NCBI GenBank assembly: GCA_020425125.1
Contig: JAGQRV010000040.1
Span: 24,366 to 70,466, forward strand
From: Paracoccaceae bacterium
GTDB lineage: Bacteria > Pseudomonadota > Alphaproteobacteria > Rhodobacterales > Rhodobacteraceae
Direction of reading: 5' to 3'
DNA: 46,101 bases
Below, piece after piece: positions 9,001 through 16,139 of the stretch. Position numbers and translations under genes: made by a program. Each line of letters begins with the position of its first letter. Position 1 is the stretch's first letter. The notes under the pieces were generated by a model. It had not been told where the DNA came from. It made no database searches and saw nothing but the letters and a program-made list of their open reading frames with translations.

Positions 9001-9182
9001 TAATCGACGAAGGCCGCCTGCAGCGACGGTTCGACCCGGGTGACCTTCGCGAGATAGATGTTGCCAGCTAGCTGGCGCTTGTTCTCGGATTCGAAGTCGA
9101 ATTCCTCGACCTTGGTTCCGTCCACCACGACCACGCGGGTTTCTTCCGCATGGGTCGCGTCGATGAGCATCTTCTTAGCCAT
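6027..9182 (-). CDS. rne: Ribonuclease E
   Basis: 1051 residues. The N-terminus MAKKMLIDATHAEETRVVVVDG is typical of alphaproteobacterial RNase E. The S1 RNA-binding domain starts around residue 40 (GNIYLAKVTRV) but is split by an acidic insertion of roughly 280-300 residues before it resumes at IQEVIKVRQIMLVQV. The catalytic metal-binding aspartates are D582 (DVNSG) and D625 (DFIDM), 43 residues apart as in E. coli. The Zn-link CAHC is at 683-686. The C-terminal third is a disordered scaffold with an Arg10 block, then acidic sequence. RNase E makes the first cut in most mRNA decay and in rRNA/tRNA maturation. ATG 9182 fits the family N-terminus; the frame upstream is atypical. Confidence 0.96.
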   Translation of the reverse strand: MAKKMLIDATHAEETRVVVVDGTKVEEFDFESENKRQLAGNIYLAKVTRVEPSLQAAFVDYGGNRHGFLAFSEIHPDYYQIPIADREALMAEEQALADAERSEDDGEGEKPTKVRRTRSRSRSRSGSETPKTGAAAPETAEAAGGPDRSIPGMDVVELSPDDGEEPGGLSDDVMPVEPSPSPEASAEPVPVAEDDATPVLAAASESEIMEPATDPSPAEDQVEDLQAAPAEAAAVPADETERAAETTDPDAALDGVADLDEGSDDNDGDRPSATMAAAAAGDHVITEEIETAEADTDIGSGDAESGTSVASDDDDDNLPASASTDESDDTDEETAAEDTASGEIEAVADDDSPEEIRTQQRPRPRRYKIQEVIKVRQIMLVQVVKEERGNKGAALTTYLSLAGRYCVLMPNTARGGGISRKITNVADRKKLKQIAGELDVPRGAGLIIRTAGAQRTKAEIKRDYEYLQRLWEQIRELTLKSVAPAKIYAEGDLIKRSIRDLYNRDIEEVLVEGETGYRTAKDFMKMIMPSHAKNVKHYVDPMPLFARYQVESYLSEMFNPVVKLKSGGYIVIGVTEALVAIDVNSGKSTKEGSIEDTALKTNLEAAEEIARQLRLRDLAGLIVIDFIDMDERKNNSAVEKKLKDKLKTDRARIQMGRISGFGLLEMSRQRLRPGMIEATTQPCAHCHGTGLVRSDDNLALSILRELEEEGVRNRSREVLVKAPIAISNYLINEKREHVARIETRYGMAVRIEADMHLISPDFTIEKFKTATRKVVAAAPVVSLDPSALPVIEVEEDDFVEEADEIEETAAEVPAAATEDEESPKPKKRRRRRRRRRGGANGENGDNGNGADDGEGGDGDEESGDDQPDLTEEQAPEIAAQASEPEPQDEPEFAASEGPEMGEAAVAEAGIVWQPESPEMTNDAVAAFGSLSDAPTDGESTDAAGEMAVALSEPVAAAGPEALEAIEPPDANEPEQAGPADVAAESSADLAEVSEAEPEEPLSGAEPQMSGTDEEMAVSPGEELAPIAANSPEPAEDEPAKPKRRGWWSVGG
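6679..6701 (-). repeat. CGG trinucleotide microsatellite inside rne
   Basis: Seven CGG units in a row plus a partial one on the plus strand. On the rne strand they read as CGC/CGT codons and form most of an Arg10 block after KPKK. This basic patch is a likely RNA-binding site; the tract could change length by replication slippage in units of one arginine. Confidence 0.8.
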
Positions 9183-9620
9183 GAAATCTCTTCGCACCCT
9201 CCCTGACCGGGCGGCCGGTCGCGCCGGGAATGCCTGCTCGGGGGGTGTCTTGTTGCGGCGCGGAGCCCGGCGACCTGGCACATGCTCCGCAGCGCTCCCT
9301 CAGGGAGCGTGGAGATTGCGGCTGTCGGTTCGGGGTCCAACGCGTACTGGTCCTTGGCGCCAACCGGCGCCCATGAATGCATCCGACACCGAACAGAGCG
9401 GTCCGGACAATTTCTTGCCCCCTGGGGGCGTCTTTCGTCTGCGTCCCGGTCGGCTGCATCAGCGCAGCCACACACGAAGCCGCAGGGAAACCTGCATGGC
9501 GTCACATCGCCATGACATTCCATTAAACTGCTCGTGCGAGAGTTGACAATGGAATTTACATGCGTCTGCGCAATTTCGCACCCGCATCGGCCCGACGCCG
9601 CATGCGTCCGCGCCCAGCCA
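9183..9620 (-). promoter_or_regulatory. Long leader/promoter region of rne
   Basis: 438 bp without a credible gene between dctD and rne. On the rne strand it holds a candidate promoter (TTGTCA at 9549-9544, TTTAAT at 9527-9522, 16-nt spacer), which would give a leader of roughly 330 nt. Inverted repeats lie along it: CATGGCG/CGCCATG (9495-9514), GGCGCC-AACC-GGCGCC (9356-9371) and CGCTCCCT/AGGGAGCG (9293-9309). Long structured rne leaders mediate autoregulation in E. coli; a similar role here is inference. Confidence 0.45.
9522..9549 (-). promoter_or_regulatory. Candidate sigma-70 promoter for rne
   Basis: Minus-strand -35 TTGTCA (9549-9544) and -10 TTTAAT (9527-9522) with a 16-nt spacer, the best promoter-like pair in the 438-bp gap. 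An overlapping TAATGG gives an 18-nt spacer alternative. The predicted start near 9514 coincides with the edge of the CATGGCG/CGCCATG repeat, which would form the very 5' end of the transcript. Confidence 0.4.
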
Positions 9621-10940
9621 TCAGGTGTAGTTGCTGCGCACGAGACCGTACTTGGCCATCTTCTCGTTCAGGGTGCGGCGGGGCAGCGCCAGTTCTTCCA
9701 TCACCTTGGTGATGGATCCCTGGTGGCGGCGCATCGTGTTGTCGATGAGCATCCGCTCAAAGGCCTCGACATACTGTTTCAGCGGCTTGCCTTCCTGGGT
9801 GATCGGCAGCGGCACCGCCTCATTGTCGGAAATCAGCAGCGAGGTGATCGACCCGCCGCCGCGCTGGCTTTGCAGCACCGCGCGCTCGGCCACGTTCATC
9901 AGCTGCCGCACATTGCCGGGCCAGGGCGCCTGCAAGAGCTGAGCTGCTTCCTGGGCACTGACCTTGGGCGCGTCGACGCCATATTCCTCGGCGAAGTTGC
10001 GGGTGAACTCGGCGAACAGCGCAAGCACGTCCTCGTCCCGATTGCGAAGCGGTGGCAGGGTCAGACGCAGCGCCGACAAGCGATGGTACAGATCGGGCCG
10101 CAGCACATCCTCGCAGCGCGGACCAAAATCCTCCGCCGCGCAGATCGAGATGATCCTCGGCGCCTGCGCCGGATCACCATCGCTGATCTCGGATATCAGC
10201 CGTGCCTGCGTCGCCGGCGCGAGCGCCTGTACGTCCTCGAGCAGAAGCACCCCGCCCCGCGCCTCGACCATGGCGGCACCTTCGCGGTCGTCCGCCCCGC
10301 TGCCGAACAGCCGGGCGATCTGTGCGTCCTCGTCATGGCGACCGCAGAAGACCTGCACCAGCGGCTTCGAGGCGCGCGCGCCCACCGCGTGCAGCGCCCG
10401 CGCCACCAGGGTCTTGCCTGTGCCGGTCTCCCCCTCGATCAGGACGTGGCCGTCGGCCTGGCCGATATTCACGATGTCTTCGCGGATCTGCGCCATCGCT
10501 GCGCTGGTGCCGATCAGGCGGCACATCGCGGCATCGCCGCTGGACAATTCATTGCGGATCGCCCGGTTCTCCAGCGCAATCCTCCGCGCCTGCGTCGCCT
10601 TCTGGACGATCTCGGTCATCCGATCGGGATCGAACGGCTTCTCCAGGAAATCGTATGCGCCGATCCGCATTGCCTCGACCGCCATCGGCACGTCGCCATG
10701 GCCGGTGATCATGATGACGGGCAGCGAGCTGTCCAGATGCATCAGCCGCTTCAGGAAAGTCATCCCGTCGATCTCGGGCATGCGGATGTCGGTCAGGACC
10801 ACGCCGGGATAGCCCTGCCCGACGACCGTTAGCGCCTCGCGAGCACTCGTGAACGTTTCGGTGTCATAGCCGGACAGCGCCAGCCATTGGCTGATCGACT
10901 GACGCATGTGCAGCTCATCGTCGACGATGGCCACCTTCAT
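9621..10940 (-). CDS. dctD: DctD-like response regulator of the NtrC family, lacking the GAFTGA loop
   Basis: 439 residues: a receiver domain (DD at 7-8, phospho-acceptor Asp51 in LTDIRMPEIDG, Lys in EKPFDP), an AAA+ domain with Walker A GETGTGKT (170-177), and a C-terminal Fis-type helix-turn-helix (GSITKVMEELALPRRTLNEKM). The stretch between RLFG and GGVLLLED is about six residues shorter than usual and contains no GAFTGA, the loop that contacts sigma-54; Walker B reads LLLLED instead of hhhhDE. It pairs with the sensor kinase upstream, 49 nt away. ATG 10940 has AGGAGG 6 nt upstream; the in-frame ATG at 10946 would directly abut it. Known DctD activates C4-dicarboxylate transport; no transporter is in the window. 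Confidence 0.88.
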   Translation of the reverse strand: MKVAIVDDELHMRQSISQWLALSGYDTETFTSAREALTVVGQGYPGVVLTDIRMPEIDGMTFLKRLMHLDSSLPVIMITGHGDVPMAVEAMRIGAYDFLEKPFDPDRMTEIVQKATQARRIALENRAIRNELSSGDAAMCRLIGTSAAMAQIREDIVNIGQADGHVLIEGETGTGKTLVARALHAVGARASKPLVQVFCGRHDEDAQIARLFGSGADDREGAAMVEARGGVLLLEDVQALAPATQARLISEISDGDPAQAPRIISICAAEDFGPRCEDVLRPDLYHRLSALRLTLPPLRNRDEDVLALFAEFTRNFAEEYGVDAPKVSAQEAAQLLQAPWPGNVRQLMNVAERAVLQSQRGGGSITSLLISDNEAVPLPITQEGKPLKQYVEAFERMLIDNTMRRHQGSITKVMEELALPRRTLNEKMAKYGLVRSNYT

Positions 10941-10989
10941 CGGCATCCTCCTGTCATCGCCCGCGCAATTGTGGCACCGGGCAAGTGTT

Positions 10990-12747
10990 TCATTCCGCGG
11001 CAATGCTGTCTTCGCCGAACCGCGGCAGGATCATCTCGAACGCCGCGCCGCCTTCGGGGCGATTGCGCGCGGTCAGCCGGCCGCCGAGATCCCGTACGAT
11101 GCTGCTGGAAATCGCCAGCCCGAGGCCAAGTCCGTCGCCAGCCGCCTTGGTCGTGTAGAACGGCTCGAACAGCGAATCGAGATCGGCGATCCCGGCCCCA
11201 TTGTCCAGAACGGTCAAAGACACGTGATCACCCACCGCCATGATCACGTCGATCTGCGGCTCCTTCACCTTGCGGGTGGCATCGACCGCGTTGCGCAGCA
11301 GGTTGATGATCACCTGTTCGATACGGAACCGTTCCGCCAGCACCTCGACCGGCCTGTCCGGCTGACCGACATTCAGCCGGATGGTGCGCTGGCGGAACTG
11401 CGGCTCCATCATGGCCAGCGACGTGGCTGTGGCCTCGCGCAGGTCGACCCGGCCGGTCGCGTCGGTGCCCTTGCTGGCATACGACTTGAGCTGCCGCGTG
11501 ATGGCGCCCATCCGGTCGATCAGGTCGTTGATGCGGTGGAACGAGACCACCGCCTCCTCCGCGCGCTGCCTGCTGACCAGAAGCCGGGCCCCGGCGAGGT
11601 AGGTCTTCATCGCGGCCAGCGGCTGGTTCAGCTCGTGGCTGACCGCCGCCGACATCTCGCCGAGCGCCGCGAGCTTCGAGGACTGGGCGATGGTCAGTTC
11701 GGCCACTTCAAGGTTCTTCTCGGCCTTCTCCCGCTCGGCGATCTCTCTCTGAAGCAGAGAGTTCAGCTTCTTCAGTTCGTCGGATTCCCTCTGCAGCCGG
11801 GCCGATCGACGCTCGGCGGCGCGGGAAGTCAGATAGAACAGCCCGGCAGCGAGCAGCGCGAAGGCCATGATCTCCAGCGCCACGACCGACACGACGCGCT
11901 CGCGCACCATAGAGAAGGTCGAGAAGCTGACGATCTTCCAGCCCTGAAACGGAATGCGCGCCTCGCTGCGCAAGACCGACTGGCCGTCCAGCACCCGCCG
12001 CGACGGGTCGTCCGCCGACAATTGCGGACGAAGCGCGCGGAGAAGCGTGTTTTTCGGCGGTTCCGCGGCCAGCGCCTGCGCCTCGGTCTGGCCGCGCCAG
12101 CGCGGTTCGGTGGTCAGCAGCACCCGGTCGGCGCTGTCCTTGACGATCACCGCCTCGCTGATCCCGTCCCAGCTGCGTTCGTACTTGCGCAGGTCCACTT
12201 CGGTCACGATCACGCCGACCGGCTCGGTTCCCGAGTCGATCCGGCGCGAATAAGTGAACAACGGCCTGTCCGGGTCGTCGAGGACCGTTGTGAAGACGGT
12301 GGCGTTCGAACGCAGCGCGTCGAGCAGGTAGGGCATGCTGCGGTGATCGGTCCCCAGATCGGCCGGATCGCTCGACGCGACGGCGATGCCGTTGCGGTCG
12401 AGGAGCATCAGCCGCTCGGCACCGATCTCGTCGCGAAATTCCACTAGCCGCTCCGACGTGCCGGAATAGTCGCCCGTCTCCAGCGCCTGGGTCAGAAGCG
12501 GATCGCGCGCCAGAAGCTGCGGCACGATCGAATTCCGCCTCAGTTCGCTCATGACGTTGCCCGAGAACAGCGTCAGGCGCAGTTCGGCCTGGTTGCTCAC
12601 GATCTGGGTGTGGCGGGCGGTCAGCACGGCGACGCTGATCCAGATGACAACGACAGCCACGACCGCAAGCAGCGCCAGAACCAGCCGCGGCCTGAAGCGC
12701 ACCGGGGGCAGATCCGGCGCGGTTGCGGTATCATCCACCGATGTCAT
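10990..12747 (-). CDS. dctB: Sensor histidine kinase, DctB-like
   Basis: 585 residues. A membrane helix at about 20-43, a periplasmic double-PAS/Cache-like domain, a second helix near 295-318, a coiled coil (ERRSARLQRESDELKK...), then the HisKA domain with SHELNQPL (phospho-acceptor H371) and a HATPase domain with NLLRNAVDA (N box), DNGAGI (G1) and GLGLGLA (G2). The SHELNQPLAA motif and the architecture fit DctB, which senses C4-dicarboxylates such as succinate in the periplasm. It lies directly upstream of the response regulator in the same orientation. The ligand cannot be proved from sequence. Confidence 0.88.
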   Translation of the reverse strand: MTSVDDTATAPDLPPVRFRPRLVLALLAVVAVVVIWISVAVLTARHTQIVSNQAELRLTLFSGNVMSELRRNSIVPQLLARDPLLTQALETGDYSGTSERLVEFRDEIGAERLMLLDRNGIAVASSDPADLGTDHRSMPYLLDALRSNATVFTTVLDDPDRPLFTYSRRIDSGTEPVGVIVTEVDLRKYERSWDGISEAVIVKDSADRVLLTTEPRWRGQTEAQALAAEPPKNTLLRALRPQLSADDPSRRVLDGQSVLRSEARIPFQGWKIVSFSTFSMVRERVVSVVALEIMAFALLAAGLFYLTSRAAERRSARLQRESDELKKLNSLLQREIAEREKAEKNLEVAELTIAQSSKLAALGEMSAAVSHELNQPLAAMKTYLAGARLLVSRQRAEEAVVSFHRINDLIDRMGAITRQLKSYASKGTDATGRVDLREATATSLAMMEPQFRQRTIRLNVGQPDRPVEVLAERFRIEQVIINLLRNAVDATRKVKEPQIDVIMAVGDHVSLTVLDNGAGIADLDSLFEPFYTTKAAGDGLGLGLAISSSIVRDLGGRLTARNRPEGGAAFEMILPRFGEDSIAAE

Positions 12748-12829
12748 GCTTCAGCGTGACTCCGCCACATCCGCAAATCCAGCGCATTCTTTGCTGTATC
12801 ATCAGCGATGTGCGCCGTTCCGCACCGGC

Positions 12830-13501
12830 TCAGGCGGATTCCAGGGCAGACACGAGCGACGCAAACAGCGCCGCACCGTCCGTTCCCCCCTGCAGCGGCT
12901 CGACCGCCCGCTCCGGGTGCGGCATCAATCCAAGAACCCTTCGGTTCTCGGACAGGACTCCGGCAATGTCGCCGACGGATCCGTTCGGATTGTCGACATA
13001 GCGGAAGGCAACGCGGTCTTCCGCGTCGAGACGCGCCAGCAGGTCTGCATCGACGGTGTAGTTGCCGTCGTGATGGGCGATCGGCAGCGTAATGGTCTGA
13101 CCCGCAACGTAGGTCGAGGTGAACACGCTGCCCGCCGTGCCCACGGTCAGGGCCACGGACTTGCAGCGGAACTTGATCCCGGCATTGCGCATCAGCGCGC
13201 CCGGCAGAAGGCCAGCCTCAAGCAGCACCTGGAAGCCGTTGCAGATACCCAGAACCGCACCGCCCCGCGCCGCGAAATCCACCACCGCGCGGCAGATCGG
13301 CGACCGTGCGGCAATGGCCCCGCAGCGCAGGTAGTCGCCATACGAAAAGCCGCCCGGCAGGCCGACGACGTCGATCCCGTCGGGCAGCGCGGTTTCCTTG
13401 TGCCAGACCATCACCGGCTCGACGCCCGACGCGCGCCGGAACGCGACCGCCAGATCGCGGTCGCAGTTCGAGCCGGGAAAGACGATGACGGCAGCGCGCA
13501 T
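12830..13501 (-). CDS. purQ: Phosphoribosylformylglycinamidine synthase, glutaminase subunit
   Basis: 223 residues, a class I glutamine amidotransferase. FPGSNCDRD opens the protein and Cys87 (GICNGFQ) is the nucleophile; the closing [11 protein letters not shown] holds the catalytic His and Glu. PurQ frees ammonia from glutamine for FGAM synthesis in complex with PurS and the small-type PurL (not in this window). The ATG overlaps the purS stop by one base (TGATG), so translation is coupled. The gene is last in purC-purS-purQ. Confidence 0.96.
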   Translation of the reverse strand: MRAAVIVFPGSNCDRDLAVAFRRASGVEPVMVWHKETALPDGIDVVGLPGGFSYGDYLRCGAIAARSPICRAVVDFAARGGAVLGICNGFQVLLEAGLLPGALMRNAGIKFRCKSVALTVGTAGSVFTSTYVAGQTITLPIAHHDGNYTVDADLLARLDAEDRVAFRYVDNPNGSVGDIAGVLSENRRVLGLMPHPERAVEPLQGGTDGAALFASLVSALESA

Positions 13502-13740
13502 CAGGCGATCTCGATGTGGTAGGTCTCGATCACCGTGTTGGCGAGCAGCTTCTCGCACATCTTCCGTACCGCATCTTCGGCGGCAGCCCGATCCTCGCCC
13601 GAAAGGTCGAGTTCGATCACCTTGCCCTGGCGCACCGAGGCGACCCCGGCAAAGCCCAAGGCGCCCAGCGCATGACGCACCGCTTCGCCCTGGGGGTCGA
13701 GCACGCCGGGTTTCAGCATCACGTGAACGGTCGCTTTCAT
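13501..13740 (-). CDS. purS: Phosphoribosylformylglycinamidine synthase subunit PurS
   Basis: 79 residues, starting [25 protein letters not shown], the family hallmark, and ending [12 protein letters not shown]. PurS dimers bridge PurQ and PurL and channel ammonia in the three-protein FGAM synthase of Gram-positives, archaea and alphaproteobacteria. It starts 7 nt after purC and overlaps purQ by one base. Confidence 0.95.
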   Translation of the reverse strand: MKATVHVMLKPGVLDPQGEAVRHALGALGFAGVASVRQGKVIELDLSGEDRAAAEDAVRKMCEKLLANTVIETYHIEIA

Positions 13741-13747
13741 CGCACCC

Positions 13748-14509
13748 TCAATTGATCAGGGTCGGCTTGGTGATGGGTTGCACGGTTTTCGGCAACACGC
13801 CAAGCCGCCGCGCCAGTTCGGTATAGGCATCGACCAGATTGCCGAGATCATGCCGGAACACGTCCTTGTCGAGCTTGGCGCCCGTATTGACGTCCCAGAG
13901 CCGGCACGAATCGGGGCTGATCTCGTCGGCAACGACCAGGCGCTGATAGTCCCCGTCCCAGATCCGGCCGATCTCGATCTTGAAATCCACCAGGCGAATC
14001 CCGACCCCGAGGAACAGGCCCGACAGGAAGTCGTTCACCCGCAGCGCCAGCGCCACCATGTCGTCCATGTCCTGCTGGCTGGCCCAGCCGAAGGCGGCGA
14101 TGTGCTCCTCGGTGACCATCGGATCGCCGAGCTTGTCATCCTTGAAGTAGAATTCCACGATCGGCCGTGGCAGCACCTGCCCTTCGGGAATGCCGAGCCG
14201 CTTGGCGAGCGAACCCGCGGCGCGATTGCGCACCACAACCTCAAGCGGAATGATTTCGACCTGCCGGATGAGCTGTTCGCGCATGTTGATGCGCCGGATG
14301 AAATGCGTCGGAACGCCGATTTCATTCAGTCCGGTCATGAAGAATTCGGACAGGCGGTTGTTGAGAACCCCCTTCCCTTCGATCACGTCATGCTTCTGCG
14401 CGTTGAACGCCGTCGCGTCATCCTTGAAATACTGGACGAGCGTGCCCGGTTCCGGCCCTTCGTACAGGATCTTGGCCTTGCCTTCATAAATCTTCTTTCG
14501 GCGCGCCAT
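13748..14509 (-). CDS. purC: Phosphoribosylaminoimidazole-succinocarboxamide synthase (SAICAR synthetase)
   Basis: 253 residues. [13 protein letters not shown] is the ATP-binding start, [15 protein letters not shown] and LVDFKIEIG are the two family signatures, and [12 protein letters not shown] completes the active site. PurC joins CAIR and aspartate with ATP in de novo purine synthesis. ATG 14509 gives the family N-terminus [13 protein letters not shown]. First gene of purC-purS-purQ; a candidate promoter lies 53 bp upstream. Divergent from the zeta-subunit gene. Confidence 0.97.
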   Translation of the reverse strand: MARRKKIYEGKAKILYEGPEPGTLVQYFKDDATAFNAQKHDVIEGKGVLNNRLSEFFMTGLNEIGVPTHFIRRINMREQLIRQVEIIPLEVVVRNRAAGSLAKRLGIPEGQVLPRPIVEFYFKDDKLGDPMVTEEHIAAFGWASQQDMDDMVALALRVNDFLSGLFLGVGIRLVDFKIEIGRIWDGDYQRLVVADEISPDSCRLWDVNTGAKLDKDVFRHDLGNLVDAYTELARRLGVLPKTVQPITKPTLIN

Positions 14510-14561
14510 GTGGTCTCCGTTTCGGCAAAGGTCGCTTGGGGGGCAACTCCGTATAGGCCGG

Positions 14562-14590
14562 CGTATATGCCAATGCCGCAAGTGTCGCAA
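14562..14590 (-). promoter_or_regulatory. Candidate promoter for purC-purS-purQ
   Basis: On the minus strand TTGCGA (14590-14585) and TATACG (14567-14562) are separated by exactly 17 nt. A start about 45 nt before the purC ATG fits. No operator-like repeat was recognised. Confidence 0.4.
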
Positions 14591-14610
14591 GAACGGCCCG
14601 GTGCAAGCTC

Positions 14611-14639
14611 TTGTGCAGTTAGGATCTAGTCTGCATAAC
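14611..14639 (+). promoter_or_regulatory. Candidate promoter for the zeta-subunit gene
   Basis: TTGTGC (14611-14616) and CATAAC (14634-14639) with a 17-nt spacer lie just upstream of the gene at 14671. The -10 match is modest. Confidence 0.3.
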
Positions 14640-14670
14640 CGCAACCAGTCCGAAGGAGAGGAGACCCGGG

Positions 14671-14988
14671 ATGACGACCTTCGACGAACGCGAGAACGCT
14701 TTCGAGAACAAGTTCGCGCGCGACGCCGAGCTCGAGTTTCTTGCCGAGGCCGCACGAAACAAGCAGGTCGCCTATTGGGCCGCAGAGCTGATGGGAAAAT
14801 CTGCAATGGAAGCGGCGCAATACGCGAAGGAGCTGATCCGCATCGACTTCGAGACACCCGGCCACGAACCCCTGATCCGGCGGGTGATCTCGGACCTGGA
14901 CGGGATCGCCGACGAGGCGACGGTGCGTGCCAAGATGGCGGAATTCCTGGCCAGCGCGCGCGAGCGGGTGATCGGACCCGCAAAGTAG
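14671..14988 (+). CDS. ATPase inhibitor subunit zeta (DUF1476)
   Basis: 105 residues, helical. [31 protein letters not shown]-like N-terminus followed by [22 protein letters not shown] is the DUF1476 pattern. In Paracoccus denitrificans this protein is the zeta subunit that binds the F1 sector of ATP synthase and blocks ATP hydrolysis through its N-terminal helix. The ATG follows a strong GGAGAGGAG ribosome-binding site. It is not near the atp operon here, as is usual for this family. It may be cotranscribed with the next gene, 81 nt downstream. Confidence 0.9.
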   Translation: MTTFDERENAFENKFARDAELEFLAEAARNKQVAYWAAELMGKSAMEAAQYAKELIRIDFETPGHEPLIRRVISDLDGIADEATVRAKMAEFLASARERVIGPAK

Positions 14989-15069
14989 GCGCCAACGCCG
15001 AAGCCCCACTGCGCGCCCGCAACCGGGCCGAATCCGCCTCCCCGGGACATCCCGGCAAGGAGCCTCAGC

Positions 15070-16095
15070 ATGAGCGACCCGCTCTCCACACTTCTAGTCG
15101 GCCGGGACTGGATTCTGGCCGATGGCGCGACCGGAACGAACCTGTTCAACATGGGACTCGCGTCGGGAGAACCCCCGGAATTCTGGAACGACCTTTACCC
15201 TGACAGGATCCGCGATCTCTATCGCTCGGCCGTCGATGCCGGAAGCGATCTGTTCCTGACCAACAGCTTCGGCGCCAATGCGTCGCGCCTGAAACTCCAC
15301 GACGCCGCATCCCGCGCGTTCGAATTGTCGCGCATCGCGGCAGAACTGGGCCGCGAAGTCGCAGATGCGGCGTCTCACCCGGTGCTTGTGGCTGGCTCGA
15401 TCGGACCGACCGGCGAGATCATGTCGCCGATGGGCAGCCTGACGATGGCAAGTGCGGTGGAGATATTCCACGAACAGGCGGAAGGTCTGAAAGCGGGCGG
15501 CGCGGACCTGCTTTGGGTCGAAACCCTTTCGGCCGCTGACGAGTTCCGTGCCGCAGCCGAAGCTGCCAGACGTGCGGCCATGCCCTGGTGCGGGACAATG
15601 AGCTTCGACACGGCGGGCCGCACGATGATGGGACTGGCGCCGGCCGATCTCGTGGGGCTGGTAGAAAGCCTGCCGCACCCGCCGCTGGCCTTCGGCGCCA
15701 ATTGCGGGGTCGGAGCGTCGGACCTCCTGCGGACCGTGCTCGGCTTCGCCGCGCAGGGTCCCGAGCGGCCGGTGATCGCCAAGGGCAATGCTGGCATTCC
15801 GAAATATGTGGACGGCCATGTCCACTACGACGGCACGCCCGAACTGATGGCGCGGTATGCGACTCTGGCGAGGGATTGCGGTGCGACCGTCATCGGCGGT
15901 TGCTGCGGCACGACATCCGAACATCTGCGCGCCATGCGTGCGGCGCTTGAGGCCCACGAGCCGGGACTGCGACCGAGCCTCGAACAGATCGTGGCCGAGG
16001 TCGGTCCGTTTTCCTCGCCCGGCGACGGCAGCGGCACCGATATCCCCGGCGCGACCCGCCGGGCGACGCGGCGGGGGTCCCGACCGCGAGGCTGA
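15070..16095 (+). CDS. bmt: Homocysteine S-methyltransferase (betaine-homocysteine methyltransferase type)
   Basis: 341 residues, a zinc-dependent TIM barrel. ILADGATGTNLFNMG starts the barrel; the zinc cysteines are in FGANCGVG and GGCCGTT. It transfers a methyl group to homocysteine to make methionine. Annotated homologues are called betaine-homocysteine methyltransferases, but the protein has only the homocysteine domain of MetH and lies 1.3 kb from a stand-alone corrinoid protein, so it may be the homocysteine module of a split cobalamin methionine synthase. AAGGAG precedes ATG 15070. The last 25 residues are Arg/Gly rich and probably disordered. Convergent with the radical SAM gene. Confidence 0.85.
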   Translation: MSDPLSTLLVGRDWILADGATGTNLFNMGLASGEPPEFWNDLYPDRIRDLYRSAVDAGSDLFLTNSFGANASRLKLHDAASRAFELSRIAAELGREVADAASHPVLVAGSIGPTGEIMSPMGSLTMASAVEIFHEQAEGLKAGGADLLWVETLSAADEFRAAAEAARRAAMPWCGTMSFDTAGRTMMGLAPADLVGLVESLPHPPLAFGANCGVGASDLLRTVLGFAAQGPERPVIAKGNAGIPKYVDGHVHYDGTPELMARYATLARDCGATVIGGCCGTTSEHLRAMRAALEAHEPGLRPSLEQIVAEVGPFSSPGDGSGTDIPGATRRATRRGSRPRG

Positions 16096-16139
16096 TCGGG
16101 GCCGCTGCCGCCCCCCGGCGAATCCGCGACACGTCCACC

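Noticed and set aside
9544-9571. TTGACA-like -35 on the plus strand at 9543
   Set aside because: No -10 box at 16-18 nt and no plus-strand gene downstream; the overlapping minus-strand pair fits rne better.
10906-12447. Plus-strand open frame of 513 codons opposite dctB
   Set aside because: Antisense shadow of a well-supported histidine kinase.
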